Positions 33,685 to 45,455 of a stretch of 64,000 nt of DNA are shown here, in pieces. Origin of the DNA: Sciurus carolinensis (Eukaryota; Chordata; Mammalia; Rodentia; Sciuridae); NCBI RefSeq assembly GCF_902686445.1, contig NC_062214.1, positions 46,695,454 through 46,759,453 of the forward strand, given 5' to 3'. A program made the translations under genes and the position numbers. The stretch's first letter is position 1; the number at the start of each line of letters is the position of its first letter. Below the pieces are notes generated by a model. The model was given only the letters and a program-made list of their open reading frames with translations. It ran no database searches and was not told the origin of the DNA.

Positions 33685-34025
33685 TTTGAGATATTTTTTT
33701 ACTTAGTGACCTGTCTTAGGTATTTCTCCATGTCTTTATACATAATCATAACTCATCATTCGTAATTATTAGATTGTGTTCCATAGCATGGATGTAACTT
33801 ATTTTGTCTTTACTATGTCTACAGATATTTAGGCTGATTCCAGTTTTTATTATTATAATTTTACAAAAAATATTCTTGCATACTAGTTGTGCATAAGTGA
33901 CAATGTTTCTGACTGATACAAATAAAAACAAAATTTTGAGCCAAGGAGTACAATATCTTTAAATTCTAATAGATGCTGTTAAATCTTTACCCCAGTGCTT
34001 TGTTAGCTGTCCCCTCTAGGAACCA
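33685..34025 (-). mobile_element. Old L1M 3' end (antisense)
   Basis: Text such as 'gattgtgttccatagcatgg', 'gctgattccagtttttatta', 'tattcttgcatactagttg' and 'ctaatagatgctgttaaatc' follows the antisense 3' UTR of ancient L1M/HAL1-type LINEs. Confidence 0.6.
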
Positions 34026-34029
34026 GTAT

Positions 34030-34710
34030 TATTTATTATCTTTTTTTGAAATGTTGGGAGTATGAAGGATACAAAAGAGATAGTTGATAGTTTTAATTTG
34101 CATTGCCTTAATTATATCAGGATTTATTTTGACCATTTCCATATTGATTTATAGAGATTACCTGTGTATTCTGGAATCTTATTCCGTACATGTGACATAT
34201 GTTGCTGTTAAATTTTCTCATCCTATAACTTTTCCTTAGACTTTGTTGACTCCTAATGTTCAGCTTTTTAAAAGTTTATGTGAAGAAATCTCTTGTGCTT
34301 TTCACACTGCTTAAGAAAATCTTTTCTACCAGAGTTTTAATTCTGTATTTTATTATGATTACTTTGAGATTTATTTTATTCATTTACTTATTTATTCCAG
34401 ACTTTTTCTGGAATTTATTAATGTCTATAATAGAGGTAGAAATTTTTTTCTTATTCAATTTTCTCTGTACCATTGATTGAATAATTCTTGTTTTCCTCAC
34501 TATTCGAAATGCCACTTCATTCTGATAATTATAAAATTAGCATATGCAAAATGTGTAGATAAGATAAAAATTACTGGTGATCATAGTACATTAAATTACT
34601 GTGTAGTGTTCAGATGATTTTTCTCCCTCCACAGTATTTTTTTGTATGGCTAATATTTTACCCCTTCTCTTCTCAGTATTTAATAAGCATTACAGTATAA
34701 CATTAACTGT
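34030..34710. other. Unassigned AT-rich interval
   Basis: Possibly more of the antisense L1M on its left side ('ttttaatttgcattgcctta' near 34094 is typical of that family). Otherwise unassigned. Confidence 0.35.
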
Positions 34711-34714
34711 ATTA

Positions 34715-35100
34715 GTAAATAAAACAACAATGAGATACTAAGTCTGATATCAAATTAACAGCTTCTAAAATGACAACATACAGGGTGGTGATTGAAATAT
34801 ACACATTACTCTTGGTAATACCATTTACATGTGCAAATGCTCTGAAACAAATAATAAAATATTTTAAGAGTACTGCAGTGTTTGTATGCTTTGGTAGGTA
34901 TCCAAAGAGAATAATTAAATGTGAAATCAAAGATCACTATGTTTAATGCTGCAGGTATGTTTTCCAATATTTAAACAAATGGAAACACTGAAATGTCCAA
35001 CACTATGGATACTTGGATAAATTAGGGTACATTATGGGGACAGAGTATTATTTACTTAGTGCAATGGTGTTTTGTGGATGTGCTATGGAGGTCACTGCTG
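34715..35100 (+). mobile_element. L1M/HAL1-like 3' end (sense)
   Basis: The text 'aatgagatactaagtctgat' near 34728, 'atccaaagagaataattaaa' near 34900, 'caaatggaaacactgaaatg' and 'ggataaattagggtacatta' matches the sense 3' region of an old L1M/HAL1 LINE. Confidence 0.6.
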
Positions 35101-35109
35101 CTCTTTGAA

Positions 35110-35410
35110 AATATTTATAGCTCTCTACTTTCTTGGCATGTGGGAGGCTTACTCTTCTGAGACACCTTGTGATTGGGTGGGACTTTGAGGCTGCCTGACA
35201 ATGAGTCATGTGCAGAAATGAAACATGTCACTTCCAGACTAGAGCATTCAATAACTACAGGGAAACACTCCAGGTTTAGCAAAAGGACCAACAACATTTG
35301 AAAATGCCTGGCTTAGTGAAGATGGATAGAGATTGTCTGCTATACAGAAATGGAAGTATACACTGGAGAGAAACAGACACATGTTGTTTTTAACCACTGA
35401 ACACTAGCCC
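35110..35410 (+). mobile_element. MLT1-type LTR (sense, decayed)
   Basis: It contains 'gattgggtgggactttgagg', 'gtcatgtgcagaaatgaaac' and 'atgtcacttccagactagag'. The 'gttgtttttaaccactgaac' end is typical of MLT1 LTRs. It is heavily diverged. Confidence 0.45.
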
Positions 35411-35414
35411 ATTA

Positions 35415-35845
35415 GCCATCAATTAACAGAGAGAAGAAAAGGCTCACAAAGTAAGAGCAAGTAGAAAAAAAATGGGTCAGAATGTCTTGTATAGGTATGA
35501 AGCCAGTTTTCTTTGTCGGAGTCAAAGGGGAATATAACAAATGCTAACAAATGAGGGAAACCCATTTGGCATTTGAATATTTTTTTTTTGCCTCCAGGAG
35601 TTGGAACTACAGTTTTATTTTTTTTATGTACTTTCTAAAACAAATCCATGTTATTTTGTAATTATAAAGTCTGCTTTTTAAATCTCTATGAGCATAATTT
35701 ATAATGCTTATATTTCATCAGGTAAATATGTGTATTATATAGATAAACTTCTCTTTATTGCTGTAAATTTGTTGTGCTTTTTCATTTCATAAGACAATGA
35801 ATGTCATCATTTAAAACTTTTGTGGTTGATGTTTGTTTGCTTGCT
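35415..35845. other. Unassigned interval
   Basis: AT-rich DNA, no named element, no coding frame. Confidence 0.35.
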
Positions 35846-35847
35846 TT

Positions 35848-35930
35848 CATGGTATTGGTGATTGAACCCAGGGCCTTCTACATGCTAGGCAAGAGCTCTC
35901 TCTACCACTGAGCTATATCCTAGCTCCCTG
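35848..35930 (-). mobile_element. ID SINE (antisense)
   Basis: The plus strand reads 'ggtattggtgattgaaccca' (reverse B box and 3' end). It continues with 'atgctaggcaagagctctct' and 'ctaccactgagctatatcct' (reverse A box). This is a clear antisense tRNA-derived ID-family SINE. Confidence 0.85.
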
Positions 35931-35934
35931 TCAT

Positions 35935-36735
35935 GTATAATTATGACCTAGCAGTTCAATTCTTTTCATAGAATCAGGAGAATTAACTACTCAATGATTA
36001 TGTGTATTTTAGGACTGTATAAATACTATTAAACTGCTTTCATTAATAGTCATATCAATTATATTTTTATTAGAGAGATCTTTCTCCCACAAAAATAGTA
36101 TAATCGAAGAATTAGAATTTTCCCCTTTTAAAATTTGATAATTCGACAAAGAAAATCTTATAAGCACATTTTCTGCATTCAGTATATCTTAAATCATACA
36201 TGGTAAAGCACTGATATTATATTTGGTTTCCTATCTCTTATGCATTGATGGGGGGACCACCTGGCATCTACTGGGACCTCCAGGAACCACTTGTGCATCA
36301 ACTGAGAGTGACCTCACCTGAACTTATCTTATGTGCAACAAGATGATGATTGTAGATTCTGAGGCAATTCCAAATTGCTGCAACAGTTTTCAGTGTTTTG
36401 ACTCAATTTTGTATCTGTATGACTTGATAAACAAACTGAATTAATGTCAAACTGTGTATCAAACTTGATTAGCACCAATTTATATGTCTTATTTTCAAAT
36501 TTAACTTTGATTTCACATTGGACAACTGCATGATCTTTGCTCTTTTATCTGTTGGATTCATAGTTCCTACTACCTGCATGCTTTCAACGTGACTAAGTCT
36601 CCTGCCTCTTATCTGATGGCTGCATATATCATGTGATTGTTGATTCATTTTTGTTTTTATCTCATCTTATTATGGAAAGGACTTGAATGTTCATTTTGCC
36701 ATCTTGAAAGAAAAATGATGGGAAACTGGTACTAG
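35935..36735. other. Unassigned interval
   Basis: AT-rich, single-copy-looking. No gene or named repeat. Confidence 0.35.
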
Positions 36736-36739
36736 GGAA

Positions 36740-37435
36740 CCAGTAACCAAAAGAGAACTGGAGAAGGCATACTAATATCAGACAAAATTAGGAGTGACTT
36801 TAGCAAGACAGGGGCAGTAGGAAGCCCCGTCTCCTCCTTGCCCCATAAATACATTGAACAAATTCCCTTTATGAGAAATGAGGAGTGTATGAAAATGCTG
36901 CTGTACCCCAGATGAACTTGAACCAAAAGCTGTCAGGGAGATTCAAGATACTTTCTCAGTGGAAAACTTTTTCCCGGTGTATCACTATATGCTCAAGAAG
37001 AGAAGCCCTAGTTTCAAGCTTCACCCAGCAGAAGAAAAATGGGTAGCGTGCATATTCATAACCCTAACTTTTCTGTGGGTTTTTATGAGTCTGGCATAGT
37101 CTAACTGCCTGGGGAGAGCAATAGATGGCAACTTGGGCTGGTAGATATTGATCCTTTGCCCTGCTCAGTACAGAGCAGTGGACAAAAACCACAAGGGTCT
37201 GCTTCCCCCTGGGGGGAAAGAGTTATTAAAGGTCCTCTGAGTTTGTCTAGCTGGGCTTATCGGTGAAGGTTTACACAGAGGAGGCCACTCCATGAAGACC
37301 AGGAGAGAAGCCTGTTTTGTCTAATGCATAGATACTGATATGGAGATAAAGAGAAGTGAAAAATCAGAAAAAGATGCACCAAACAAATGAAACATGGTAG
37401 ATTCCAGAAACTGACCCTAACATTGAATGAGGTTA
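36740..37435 (+). mobile_element. Old L1M 5' UTR/ORF1-proximal piece (sense), decayed
   Basis: The 5' part carries 'aggcatactaatatcagaca' followed by 'aaaattaggagtgacttt', an L1M text. Bases 36815-37400 are less certain, GC-richer, and might be the L1 5' UTR. The ORF1-proximal text resumes on the far side of the SINE at 37441. Confidence 0.45.
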
Positions 37436-37440
37436 CAGTT

Positions 37441-37617
37441 AGCCATGGTTGGATCCAGCCTGTACTCCCAGTGACTCAGGAATTGGAGGCAGGAAAATTT
37501 CAAGTTCAAGGCTAGTCTCAGAAACTGAGGGAGATCCTATGTCTAAAAAAATTAAATTAATTAAGTAATTTAAAAGAGCTAAGGTAGAGTACTCCTGGGT
37601 TCAGGCCCCAGTGCCAA

Positions 37618-37648
<31 letters not shown>

Positions 37649-37652
37649 AATA
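37441..37652 (+). mobile_element. B1-dID dimeric SINE
   Basis: A 7SL-derived B1 half comes first ('gcctgtactcccagtgactc', 'aggcaggaaaatttcaagtt', 'gggagatcctatgtctaaa'). It is joined to a degenerate ID half ('gctaaggtagagtactcctg', 'ggttcaggccccagtgcc') and ends in an (AAAT)n tail at 37617-37649. B1-dID dimers are known from squirrels and dormice, which supports the host assignment. Confidence 0.85.
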
Positions 37653-37654
37653 TG

Positions 37655-37836
37655 ATTTCATCTAATAAAGAATTAAAGTAACTCCTATAAAGATGCTCAC
37701 TGAGGTCAAGAGAATTATGTGTAACGCAGTGAGGATTTCAGTAGATAGACAGAAAATATTGTAAAAGTACTAAACAGAAATATTGAAGCTGAAGAACCCA
37801 GTAAGCACACTGGAATTTTCACTGGAGGACTTTCTT
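37655..37836 (+). mobile_element. L1M ORF1 region (sense), part 1
   Basis: The text 'aaagaattaaagtaactcct', 'gatgctcactgaggtcaaga', 'aaacagaaatattgaagctg' and 'gaattttcactggaggactt' follows the L1M ORF1 coiled-coil coding segment. It is cut by the L1 insertion at 37837 and resumes at 38467. Bases 37816-37836 are the left copy of the target duplication. Confidence 0.75.
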
Positions 37837-38466
37837 TTTTTATTACCTCGTTTTTTATTGGTGCATTATAGTTGTACATATTGATGGGATTTGTTATTAC
37901 CTATGCACACAATATAATAATATAATTTGGTCAATATCACTCCCCAGCATTTCCTCCCTCCCTCCCTTTCTCCTAACCTTTATTCCTTTTCCACTACTGA
38001 TCTCCCTTTGAGTTTTAGGAGATCCACCCTCCTGTTTGTATTCCTCTTCCTCTCTAACTTCTGCTTAGGAAAGAAAATACATGAATATTTGGAGTTTGAC
38101 TTATTTCACTTAACATGATGATCTTTAGTTCCATCCATTTTTCCTGCAAATGCCACCATTTAATTTTTCTTTAGGACTGAATAAAACTTCATTGTATATG
38201 TATACCACATTTTCTTTATCCATTCATCTGTTGATGGACACCTACACTGGTTCCATAGTTTGGCTGTTGTGAAGTGTGCTGCTATAAACATGGGTATAAA
38301 TGTTTCACTGTAGTAAAATGACTTTAATTCTTCAGGGTAAATACTGAGAAGTGGTATAGCTGGGTCATATGGTTGTTCTATTCCTAGTCTTTTGAGGAAC
38401 CTTCATAATGATTTTCATAGCAGTTGTACTAATTTACAGTCCCACCAACAATGTAAAAGTGTTCCC
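37837..38466 (-). mobile_element. Rodent L1 3' end (antisense) inserted in older L1M
   Basis: It begins with a T-rich tail and 'attggtgcattatagttgta', then a pyrimidine-rich block. Then comes the L1 3' UTR text 'gacttatttcacttaacatg', 'atccattcatctgttgatgg', 'gtgctgctataaacatgggt', 'agctgggtcatatggttgtt' and 'tcccaccaacaatgtaaaag'. It is 5'-truncated. An approximate 21-bp target duplication (18 of 21 matches) flanks it at 37816-37836 and 38467-38487. Confidence 0.85.
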
Positions 38467-38675
38467 TTTTCACTGAAGGGATTTCTTAGCAGAAGAGATC
38501 AAATGGAAGAAAAGATCTGCAAATTCGAGGACAGTCACTAGAAATATGTCAGAGGAGCAAAAATTGCTGCAAAAGACAAAGAGCATTGTTTTTATAAAAG
38601 AATCCATCCATCAAGAGGATACAATTATAAATATATATGCACCTAGTAACAGAGTCCTAAGATAAGTAAGTACCT
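38467..38675 (+). mobile_element. L1M ORF1/ORF2 region (sense), part 2
   Basis: After the inserted L1, the host L1M text resumes with 'agcagaagagatcaaatgga' and 'ctgcaaattcgaggacagtc'. It then jumps at 'gaggagcaaaaattgctg' to ORF2 endonuclease-region text ('aaaagacaaagagcattgtt', 'acaattataaatatatatgc', 'acctagtaacagagtcct'). An internal deletion therefore joined ORF1 to ORF2. Confidence 0.75.
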
Positions 38676-39094
38676 TGTGAGTAAGCCCAAGACACATGAA
38701 GAGACCACATGGAGAGTGGCTGAGGCTTTATGTCCACATGCCTGAATGACTTCCCAGCATCAACTTAACAACCAAGTAAGAACCATCTGAGAAGCAGGTC
38801 CTCCAACTCCCAATGAGGCACTCCTTTGACACTGCAGGGCAGATAAGCCTTCTGCACCAAGCTCTGTCCAAACTGCTCATTTGTGAGCAAAACACACAAT
38901 TGACTTTTTCTGAATCATTAAGTTTTGTAGTGGTTTTTTACATGGCAGAGATAATGAAGCATCAGATCTTGCAAATTTTCAGAAAAAACACCCAAATCTT
39001 AATTTTTAGTAATCTCCTGACTTAAATAATAACTATTTTCAAATTTAAAAATACCTCTTGTGAGTTACATAAAATGTTGTTATGCCATTTTCAG

Positions 39095-39295
39095 CTTGCT
39101 GGCCTGTGTAATGAATTATCTCAATTAAATGCCACAACAATGCTGCCAGGCAGTTGCTATTATCTTTGTTTTTCACATAATCCAAAATTCTGTGAGTAAA
39201 CCAATCCACAGTTGCAGTCAGTAAGAAGTGCAGTTATGATATGAACTCAGCTAGGTCTGTCTGCTTTCCCCCACACCATACCGTGTTTTAAGTTT
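39095..39295 (-). mobile_element. MIR SINE (antisense)
   Basis: The order 'ttgctggcctgtgtaatgaa', 'ttaaatgccacaacaatgct', 'gctattatctttgtttttca', 'cagtcagtaagaagtgcagt' and 'gaactcagctaggtctgtct' follows antisense MIR. Confidence 0.65.
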
Positions 39296-39929
39296 AATAC
39301 AGAAGACAGATTGTTTCCTGTTTCATTTAATCTTCCTATTTCTGCCTTATTTAGAAACAGATCCAAGGTGATTTAGTTTCTTGCACTTTTCTACGCTGTT
39401 TCTGCTGTTTTCTTTTTCTTATACTTCATTTGCTCTAAACTTCTCAGCTCCAGTTTTACTTATTCTCTTGGGTTCCAAATGAAACCGATTAAACCAAGGA
39501 AGGTATGATGAGCCTTGTCAAGGGGTGCAATAGCATAAGCAGAAGAAATCAAGACAGAGTGGCACAGGGGCCCTGCCAAGTCACACAGCACAAAAGCATT
39601 ATTTCTGCCTTTTGGACTGTAATTTTGCAATGTGTTTTTAAAATGTTCTCCTTATAACTAATTATCATTACTCCAGATCCTCTTTGCAACAAGATGAAGT
39701 CTGCAAAGTCAATATTTTGGGGAGTTTGTGCATGTGTTTCTAGATGTTTGGCTCTGATGGGAAAGATGAACAGACCTGACTTTGTGTGACTTTTGAAAGA
39801 GAAAAGAATGAGAACTTCCACTATTTCCCTGGTGATCATAAAACAAGAGACAGAAAAAAAATCTAACATCATTTTTAAACAACAAACTTATCCTTGGTGT
39901 AGATCCAACTGGATCCAGAAAACCTTTTA

Positions 39930-40230
39930 TGCTCCAAACATAGGTTGAGCATCCCAAATATGAAAATCCAAAATCATGTTCCAGAATTTGAAACATTTTG
40001 AGCACTGACATGATGCCAGTGCACCCGTGAAAATTTCTACCCGTGACCTCATGTGACAGATCACAGGTACACCAAAAGTATTGTATAAAATTGCCTTAAG
40101 GCTATTTGTATAAGGTATACATAAAACTAAGTGTTTAGACTTGGTCCTGTCCTGAAGATATTTCACGATGTTTATGCAAATATTCCAAAATCCAAAATAT
40201 GAAATACGTTTAGTCTCAAGCATTTAAGTA
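39930..40230 (-). mobile_element. Tigger-type MITE (MER-like)
   Basis: The plus strand has 'aggttgagcatcccaaatat', 'gaaaatccaaaatcatgttc' and 'catgatgccagtgcaccc'. It then has 'gtattgtataaaattgcctt', 'ctaagtgtttagacttggtc' and 'gcaaatattccaaaatccaa'. This matches an old non-autonomous mariner/Tigger-like element with the well-known 'gatgctcaacct' end. Exact family name not assigned. Confidence 0.65.
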
Positions 40231-40259
40231 ATATCTACTCAGTCAGCTTATTATATTAT

Positions 40260-40690
40260 GGCTTGGATCTGAGATATCCCCTGAAAACTCATTTGGCAAT
40301 ATAGGAATGTTCAAAGGCTAAATGATTATAGTATGAGAACTGTAACCTTATCAGTGAGTTAATCCACTTGATTGATTAATAATTTGGACAACTGGGTGGT
40401 AACTGTGGGCAAGTAGGGTGTAACTGGAGGAACTGGATCACTGGGGTTGTGCTTTGGGGGATTATATTTTGTTTCTGGTTCCTGTCTCTATGCTGCCATG
40501 AACTGAAGTTTTCCTCTACCATGACCTTTCAGCACAATGTTTTGTCGTAGGCCTCAACTTAGACCCAGAACAATGAAATTGGGAGATCACAGACTGAGTC
40601 CTCTGAAACTGTGAGTCTCAAATAAACTTTTCTCCCTCTACATTGTTCTTGTAATGTATTTTGTCACAGTGATGAAAAGCTGACTAACAC
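40260..40690 (+). mobile_element. LTR-like element, MaLR/ERVL type (sense)
   Basis: It starts 'ggcttggatctgagatatcc'. The middle has 'accttatcagtgagttaatc' and 'ggaggaactggatcactggg'. It ends 'ctcaaataaacttttctccc' (polyadenylation-signal region), 'attttgtcacagtgatgaaa' and 'agctgactaacaca'. The overall layout is that of a MaLR-like LTR. Subfamily uncertain. Confidence 0.6.
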
Positions 40691-41395
40691 AATAGTGTAA
40701 TAAGTTGATTTTCAGGCTAAAGTTCTTGATTTTCATATTAACAACAGTTTAGATGTCTCTATTTTTTCCATATTGGATCCTGTTGCTGATTAGTATAGGT
40801 TTTAAACACTTTTAAAATGAAGTCCACATCAGAAGTGATTTTGGACTTTTTACACATACTAAGTACAGCTTCTATCATTATCATGCAGCTGTGTGCACGT
40901 GCCTATGGGGCATGGTTTATGAATCTGGCAGGGGGATGAGAACCAAGATTTTGGGTTTGACTCCACTGCTCTCACTTGGGGTAAAAGTTTCAAACATCTA
41001 TGGGGCTCAGCTTTTCTGCTTGTGATACATAGATTAATACAACTGACACACAAATTCTTTTGAGAATAGCACAAAAAGATTGGTCAATAAAATTCTCCAA
41101 AGCCAAGTGCCTTTATAAATTAAAAGTGTTATTGACATTTGTATTATTGTCTCTGAAAATAACTCAGAGACCATTTCAATTTGTATTAATTAAAAATAGT
41201 TACTCCATTACAAATAGATTTTTATTACATTAGTTAAACAAACTCATCTGAAATTATGCTCAAGAAACAATAGTATTTGAGCAGAAAAAAATTAGCAAAA
41301 TCTAAGAAAGTTTACAGAAAAGGGGGGGGGGTTGTGTGATAAGTTTGTGAGTTGCCTGAGCATGCACTTTTGTTATAGAATATGTTAATGCTCAA
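40690..41395. other. Unassigned AT-rich interval
   Basis: Contains a G10 run at 41323-41332. No named repeat or gene. Confidence 0.35.
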
Positions 41396-41399
41396 TAAA

Positions 41400-41768
41400 T
41401 ATTCATTCTCTGATCTCCCTATTCAGTGGATGGAGATACTTCCTTGCCCTAATGTTGTTAGGCTTGGTCATGTGACTTGCTTTGACCAATGAGAGGTTAG
41501 TAGGCATGATGGATGCCACATCTGAGCAGAAAACTTATGTTCAAGTCAAAAGTATGGTTCATGTTGGCATCTTGTACTTCTTTCCACCATCATAAAAAGA
41601 GCTTTCTCCAGGTAAGCACTACTCTTCCAACCTGTTCCAGAAGGATGAACCTGTGTACAAGATCTAAATATCTCCTGTGGTTTCCAGCTAACCCAGAACA
41701 GCTGACTTGTGAAAAATATATAATAGTTGTAAGCCACTGAGATTTTGGGGTTTTTGATAAGTAGTGTT
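41400..41768 (+). mobile_element. MLT1-type LTR (sense)
   Basis: It has 'ggtcatgtgacttgctttga', 'ccaatgagaggttagtaggc' and 'caggtaagcactactct'. It ends 'aagccactgagattttgggg', which is highly characteristic of MLT1 LTR 3' ends. Confidence 0.8.
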
Positions 41769-41774
41769 TTTATA

Positions 41775-43115
41775 GAAAAAGCTGATTAATTCATACATTA
41801 ACATCAGCATAAAATCCTTTTTAGAGAAATTTTAAGTAGGAAAATAATAGGACTAAGAATATAGGACATGTAGATTTTAATCAAATAACATATTATTTAG
41901 GAGAAACTATCCCTGTTTTTTTTTCATTTGTTTGTTTTGGTTGAATTCATCTGTCTGATTTCCAAATAACTGTTTTATATTACTGAATTCAAATTTTCCT
42001 TATCTCCACCCTTTTCCACACCGTTTTTCACTCCCTCACCCCAAAATAGAAGCATGAACAGCCTGTGGCAGCTGATGCTCTGTCTGCAGTTACTCACTTG
42101 AGTGGGGTGTCTCCCTGTCCTTATGCACCAGTTGGTTCTCAGACTTCGTATTTCTGTAGGACACCTGTTGAGCCCAGGTTAGCAAATTCCGTTCCCATTT
42201 TTAATTTAGTTCCCATTAAAATCCAGACACAGCATTTGAGTTTTGAATCATTTGGGAAGTTTCAATGTTTCCAAGCACAAAGTAGAGCTTCCCTAACCCC
42301 TGCTATGAGTACTCTGCATTCAGTGTTGGAAAGGAAATGATCTTTTAAAAGTGGAATAAGTAAAGAGGGAAGCAGTCTCTTTGGCCTTTCTTGGGAGGAC
42401 TTAAGGCATTTCCCCTAAGAGCACTGATAGCTCTCTGACCTTCCAAGATTTGTTTATTGTGCCAGAGAAGGAAATGTACCTACAATTGCTCATTGGGGTA
42501 ATATTTAAGCCAAAACTGGATTTCAAGCTCAATTTAAGCACTATCTTTGATGTTTTCAAGAAGAAAAATTTGCCTGTGAAAATGCTGCTTTTCTTATAGA
42601 GAGATTCATAAACATGCTTTGACAACTTTGGAAATGGATTAAGTGGGCATGTGTTACTAAATGCAAATGCTTTGAGACAGGGTGAGTAAGCTAAACAAAT
42701 CTATTTATTTAAATACATTTGAACTGTGCATTGAAATTTCCCTTAATTTCTACTTATTCTTTATTTTTTTGGTGTCATTTTACTCCCCTTCCCCAATACT
42801 AGGATCAAAATGTGAGAAAATGGTACTGGAAATTTTGTAAATTTTATACATAGCAATCATAGACAATTCCAAAGGAAGATAGATCAGTCCATCAAATTAT
42901 TTAAGGGAATTGTGAGCAATATAAAGATAACTTCAGCTCTTATGAAGAAGAGTTTATCTGTGAATACATGTCTTAATCTCCCCAGTTGAATATCACTATC
43001 ACTTTTATCACTGGGAGAAAAATTCATAATATCAGAGTCCACGTGAAAAACAGTGGGTCATTGAGAAAAAAGTCACCCAGGCTGATGGCAGCTGGGATTT
43101 GTCAGAGTGTAGAGA
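41775..43115. other. Non-repeat interval
   Basis: Mostly unique AT-rich DNA. Short open frames (42065-42340, 91 codons) carry no recognisable domain. Confidence 0.35.
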
Positions 43116-43119
43116 TATT

Positions 43120-43985
43120 TTAGTGTGGTAAAACATGCATAACATAGAATTGATTATTTTAACCTTTTTTATATATACAGTTCAGTGGCACTAAACATAT
43201 TCATATTGTTATGCAACCATTACCACCATCAATCTTCAGAACGTTTCCATCTTCCTAAACTAAAGCTCCATGCCAATAAACAATAACTCCCCAATCCTCC
43301 ACCACCCATCCCCTGGCAACTACCATTGTACTTTCTGTCTCTATGAATTTGATGAGTCAAGGCACCCCACAGGACTGGAATCACAGGAGTGTTTTTTGGT
43401 GGTTGTTGTTTTATTTTGTAACTGGTTTATTTCACTTAGCATACTATCCTCAGTGTTCTTCCGTGCTTCACTATTTGTCAGGATGTCCTTCCTTCTTAAC
43501 ACTGAATAATATTCCACCACAGGTACATATTACATTTTGTTTAATTGTTTGTCTGTCAATAAAAACTTGAGTTTTTATCTTTTTACCATTATGAATAATA
43601 TTGCTATGAACATGGGTGTCTAAATGTCTGTTTGAGTCCTTGCTTTCTAGTCATTTAGATAAATATCAAGAGTGGAATTGCTGGATCATATGGCAATGTT
43701 ATGTTTAATTAGAGTGGGGGAACCACTAAACTACATTGTTTTCCAGAGATGCCTCACCATTTTTCATTTCCTCCAGCAATGCATGAAGTTTCTAATATTT
43801 CCACATCCTCACCAATACTTGTTATTTTTCTCATTGTGGTATGACTTGCATTTCTTCAATCATTAGTGATGCTCAGCATCTTTTCATAAACTCAGTGGTC
43901 AATAGTCTATATTTTTCTGGAAACATGTTTATTCAATTGGAATCTTTTGCCCATGTTTACAGTGGTTTTTGTAGTTGTTACTGAG
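43120..43985 (-). mobile_element. L1M 3' UTR (antisense)
   Basis: The plus strand has 'aaaacatgcataacatagaa', 'tacagttcagtggcactaaa', 'ccctggcaactaccattgta' and 'gtttatttcacttagcatac'. It goes on with 'gctatgaacatgggtgtcta', 'gaattgctggatcatatggc' and 'cattcttttgcccatg'-like text near 43945. This is an antisense L1M (MB-like) 3' end, related to the copy at 2745-3435. Confidence 0.88.
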
Positions 43986-43989
43986 TAAG

Positions 43990-44500
43990 TTAAAACTAGA
44001 TTAATTGTTTAATTACAGTCGATATAACTATCACCTCAAAAATTGTGAAAAAGCAAAAGCAAAACCAGGTAAGTATCATACTATATCACATTTTACTTCT
44101 TTGTTGAAAAATAAAATATATTTTTTAGTCAGTAAAGGGAAATTTATTTTTCATGTAGCTCACTCTGTACAAATTATGTACATCCCCATTTAATGGAATT
44201 TTCCCTTTTCCTGTGTATTTCTTTTGGACCTCTACAATCAGCAAAGAAAATCAAGAAAAGTGTTTCCTCTGTTCTGTCTCTTTTGTCTTTCCTACCTTCT
44301 GTTGGCTTATTTCATCTTGCTGTGAAACAGCAGCATTACTACAAACAGGGCTTTTCTGTTTGTTTTGGAGATGCAACCCTGGGCCTGGCTTGGTGGGATG
44401 GAGAAACACATGAATTCCTCTTTGACCCCCAGATGTCTTCACTGGGCCCTGTGAACATGCTCTGTAGCATCCAGCAGCCTTATGGGAAATTTTAAGCAGC
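43990..44500. other. Unassigned interval
   Basis: AT-rich then balanced. Two overlapping short frames (44193-44495 plus, 44251-44502 minus) have no recognisable protein. Confidence 0.35.
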
Positions 44501-44504
44501 ACTT

Positions 44505-44700
44505 GTATGACCCTGAGTGTGTGCCAGCACTACCCTCATTTCGCACACATTACCTCATTTCATGCCTGTAACAACGCTATGCATCCTATTATTATCCCAT
44601 TTTACAAGTGTGGAAACTGAGGCACAGAAAAATATGCAATTTGCAGTCATTAAGTGTGGAAGCAAGAGAGTCCAACTACTCCTACTTACTTGGCCCCAAG
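44505..44700 (-). mobile_element. MIR SINE (antisense)
   Basis: Blocks 'tgtgtgccagcactaccctc', 'acattacctcatttcatgcc', 'attatcccattttacaagtg' and 'tggaaactgaggcacagaaa' are a clear antisense MIR. Confidence 0.85.
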
Positions 44701-44754
44701 AACCTCAAGGTCCTCTTTCCTCCCCAGCCCCAATGCCTGACAACTGTCCCTCAC

Positions 44755-44975
44755 TTTAAATTGCTGTCACCTGGTAGGAAATATAAAATGATGCATCTTC
44801 CATGGTAAATGTATAGTGATTTCCAGAAAAATGAAACAATTATCATATGATCCAACAATTCCAGTTCTTGGTATATACCTAAGAGAATTGAAAACAAGGA
44901 CTCAGATATTTCTATAACCATGTTCATAGTAATACTATTCATAATGGCCAAAAGGTAGAAGCAACATGAATCTTT
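44755..44975 (+). mobile_element. L1M 3' UTR piece (sense)
   Basis: The text 'atcatatgatccaacaattc', 'cttggtatatacctaagaga', 'attgaaaacaaggactcaga' and 'attcataatggccaaaaggt' is the sense strand of an L1M 3' UTR. Confidence 0.85.
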
Positions 44976-45376
44976 TCACCTGAGAATGGATTTTGGGGCT
45001 AGAACATAAAACTTGGTCCAAAGGATATTATATCTATCTCTAAGCTACATCCAAATAGCTGTCATTTCTTTTTCTTCTCTTGTTGATTGATGGACTGACA
45101 CACCATCAAGAATTGAAAAGATTAAAGTGCAATTAATCTCCCAGCATATTTCTGCATGACTCATTTCCCATGAGATTCATAGTGATAAACCTTGAAAATG
45201 CCTGTGTGTATCCTTAGATCAAGACCAAAATGCTCAAATTAGTTCCAATTTATCTCATTTAGTATAAATGGGAAAGGAGGAGAAATCCATGTGAATAAAA
45301 CAGTAATCACAATCTTTGGTTGGTGTCTAAAATATTAAAAATGTGGCTATATTATAACTGTTTAGCTCATTACAGC

Positions 45377-45455
45377 TTTTTTTTTTTTTTTGAGGGAGAA
45401 GTTCCTAAAATTGTGTGTCCAAAGATAGGCCTTTTTTTTTTTTTTTTTTTTTTTT
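45377..45455. repeat. Two poly(T) runs, 15 and 24 bp
   Basis: T15 at 45377-45391 and T24 at 45432-45455 enclose a 40-bp segment. They may be the remnants of antisense poly(A) tails. Confidence 0.9.

Noticed and set aside
41323..41332. G10 run as a G-quadruplex candidate
   Set aside because: A single homopolymer G run without further G tracts nearby does not make a standard quadruplex motif.
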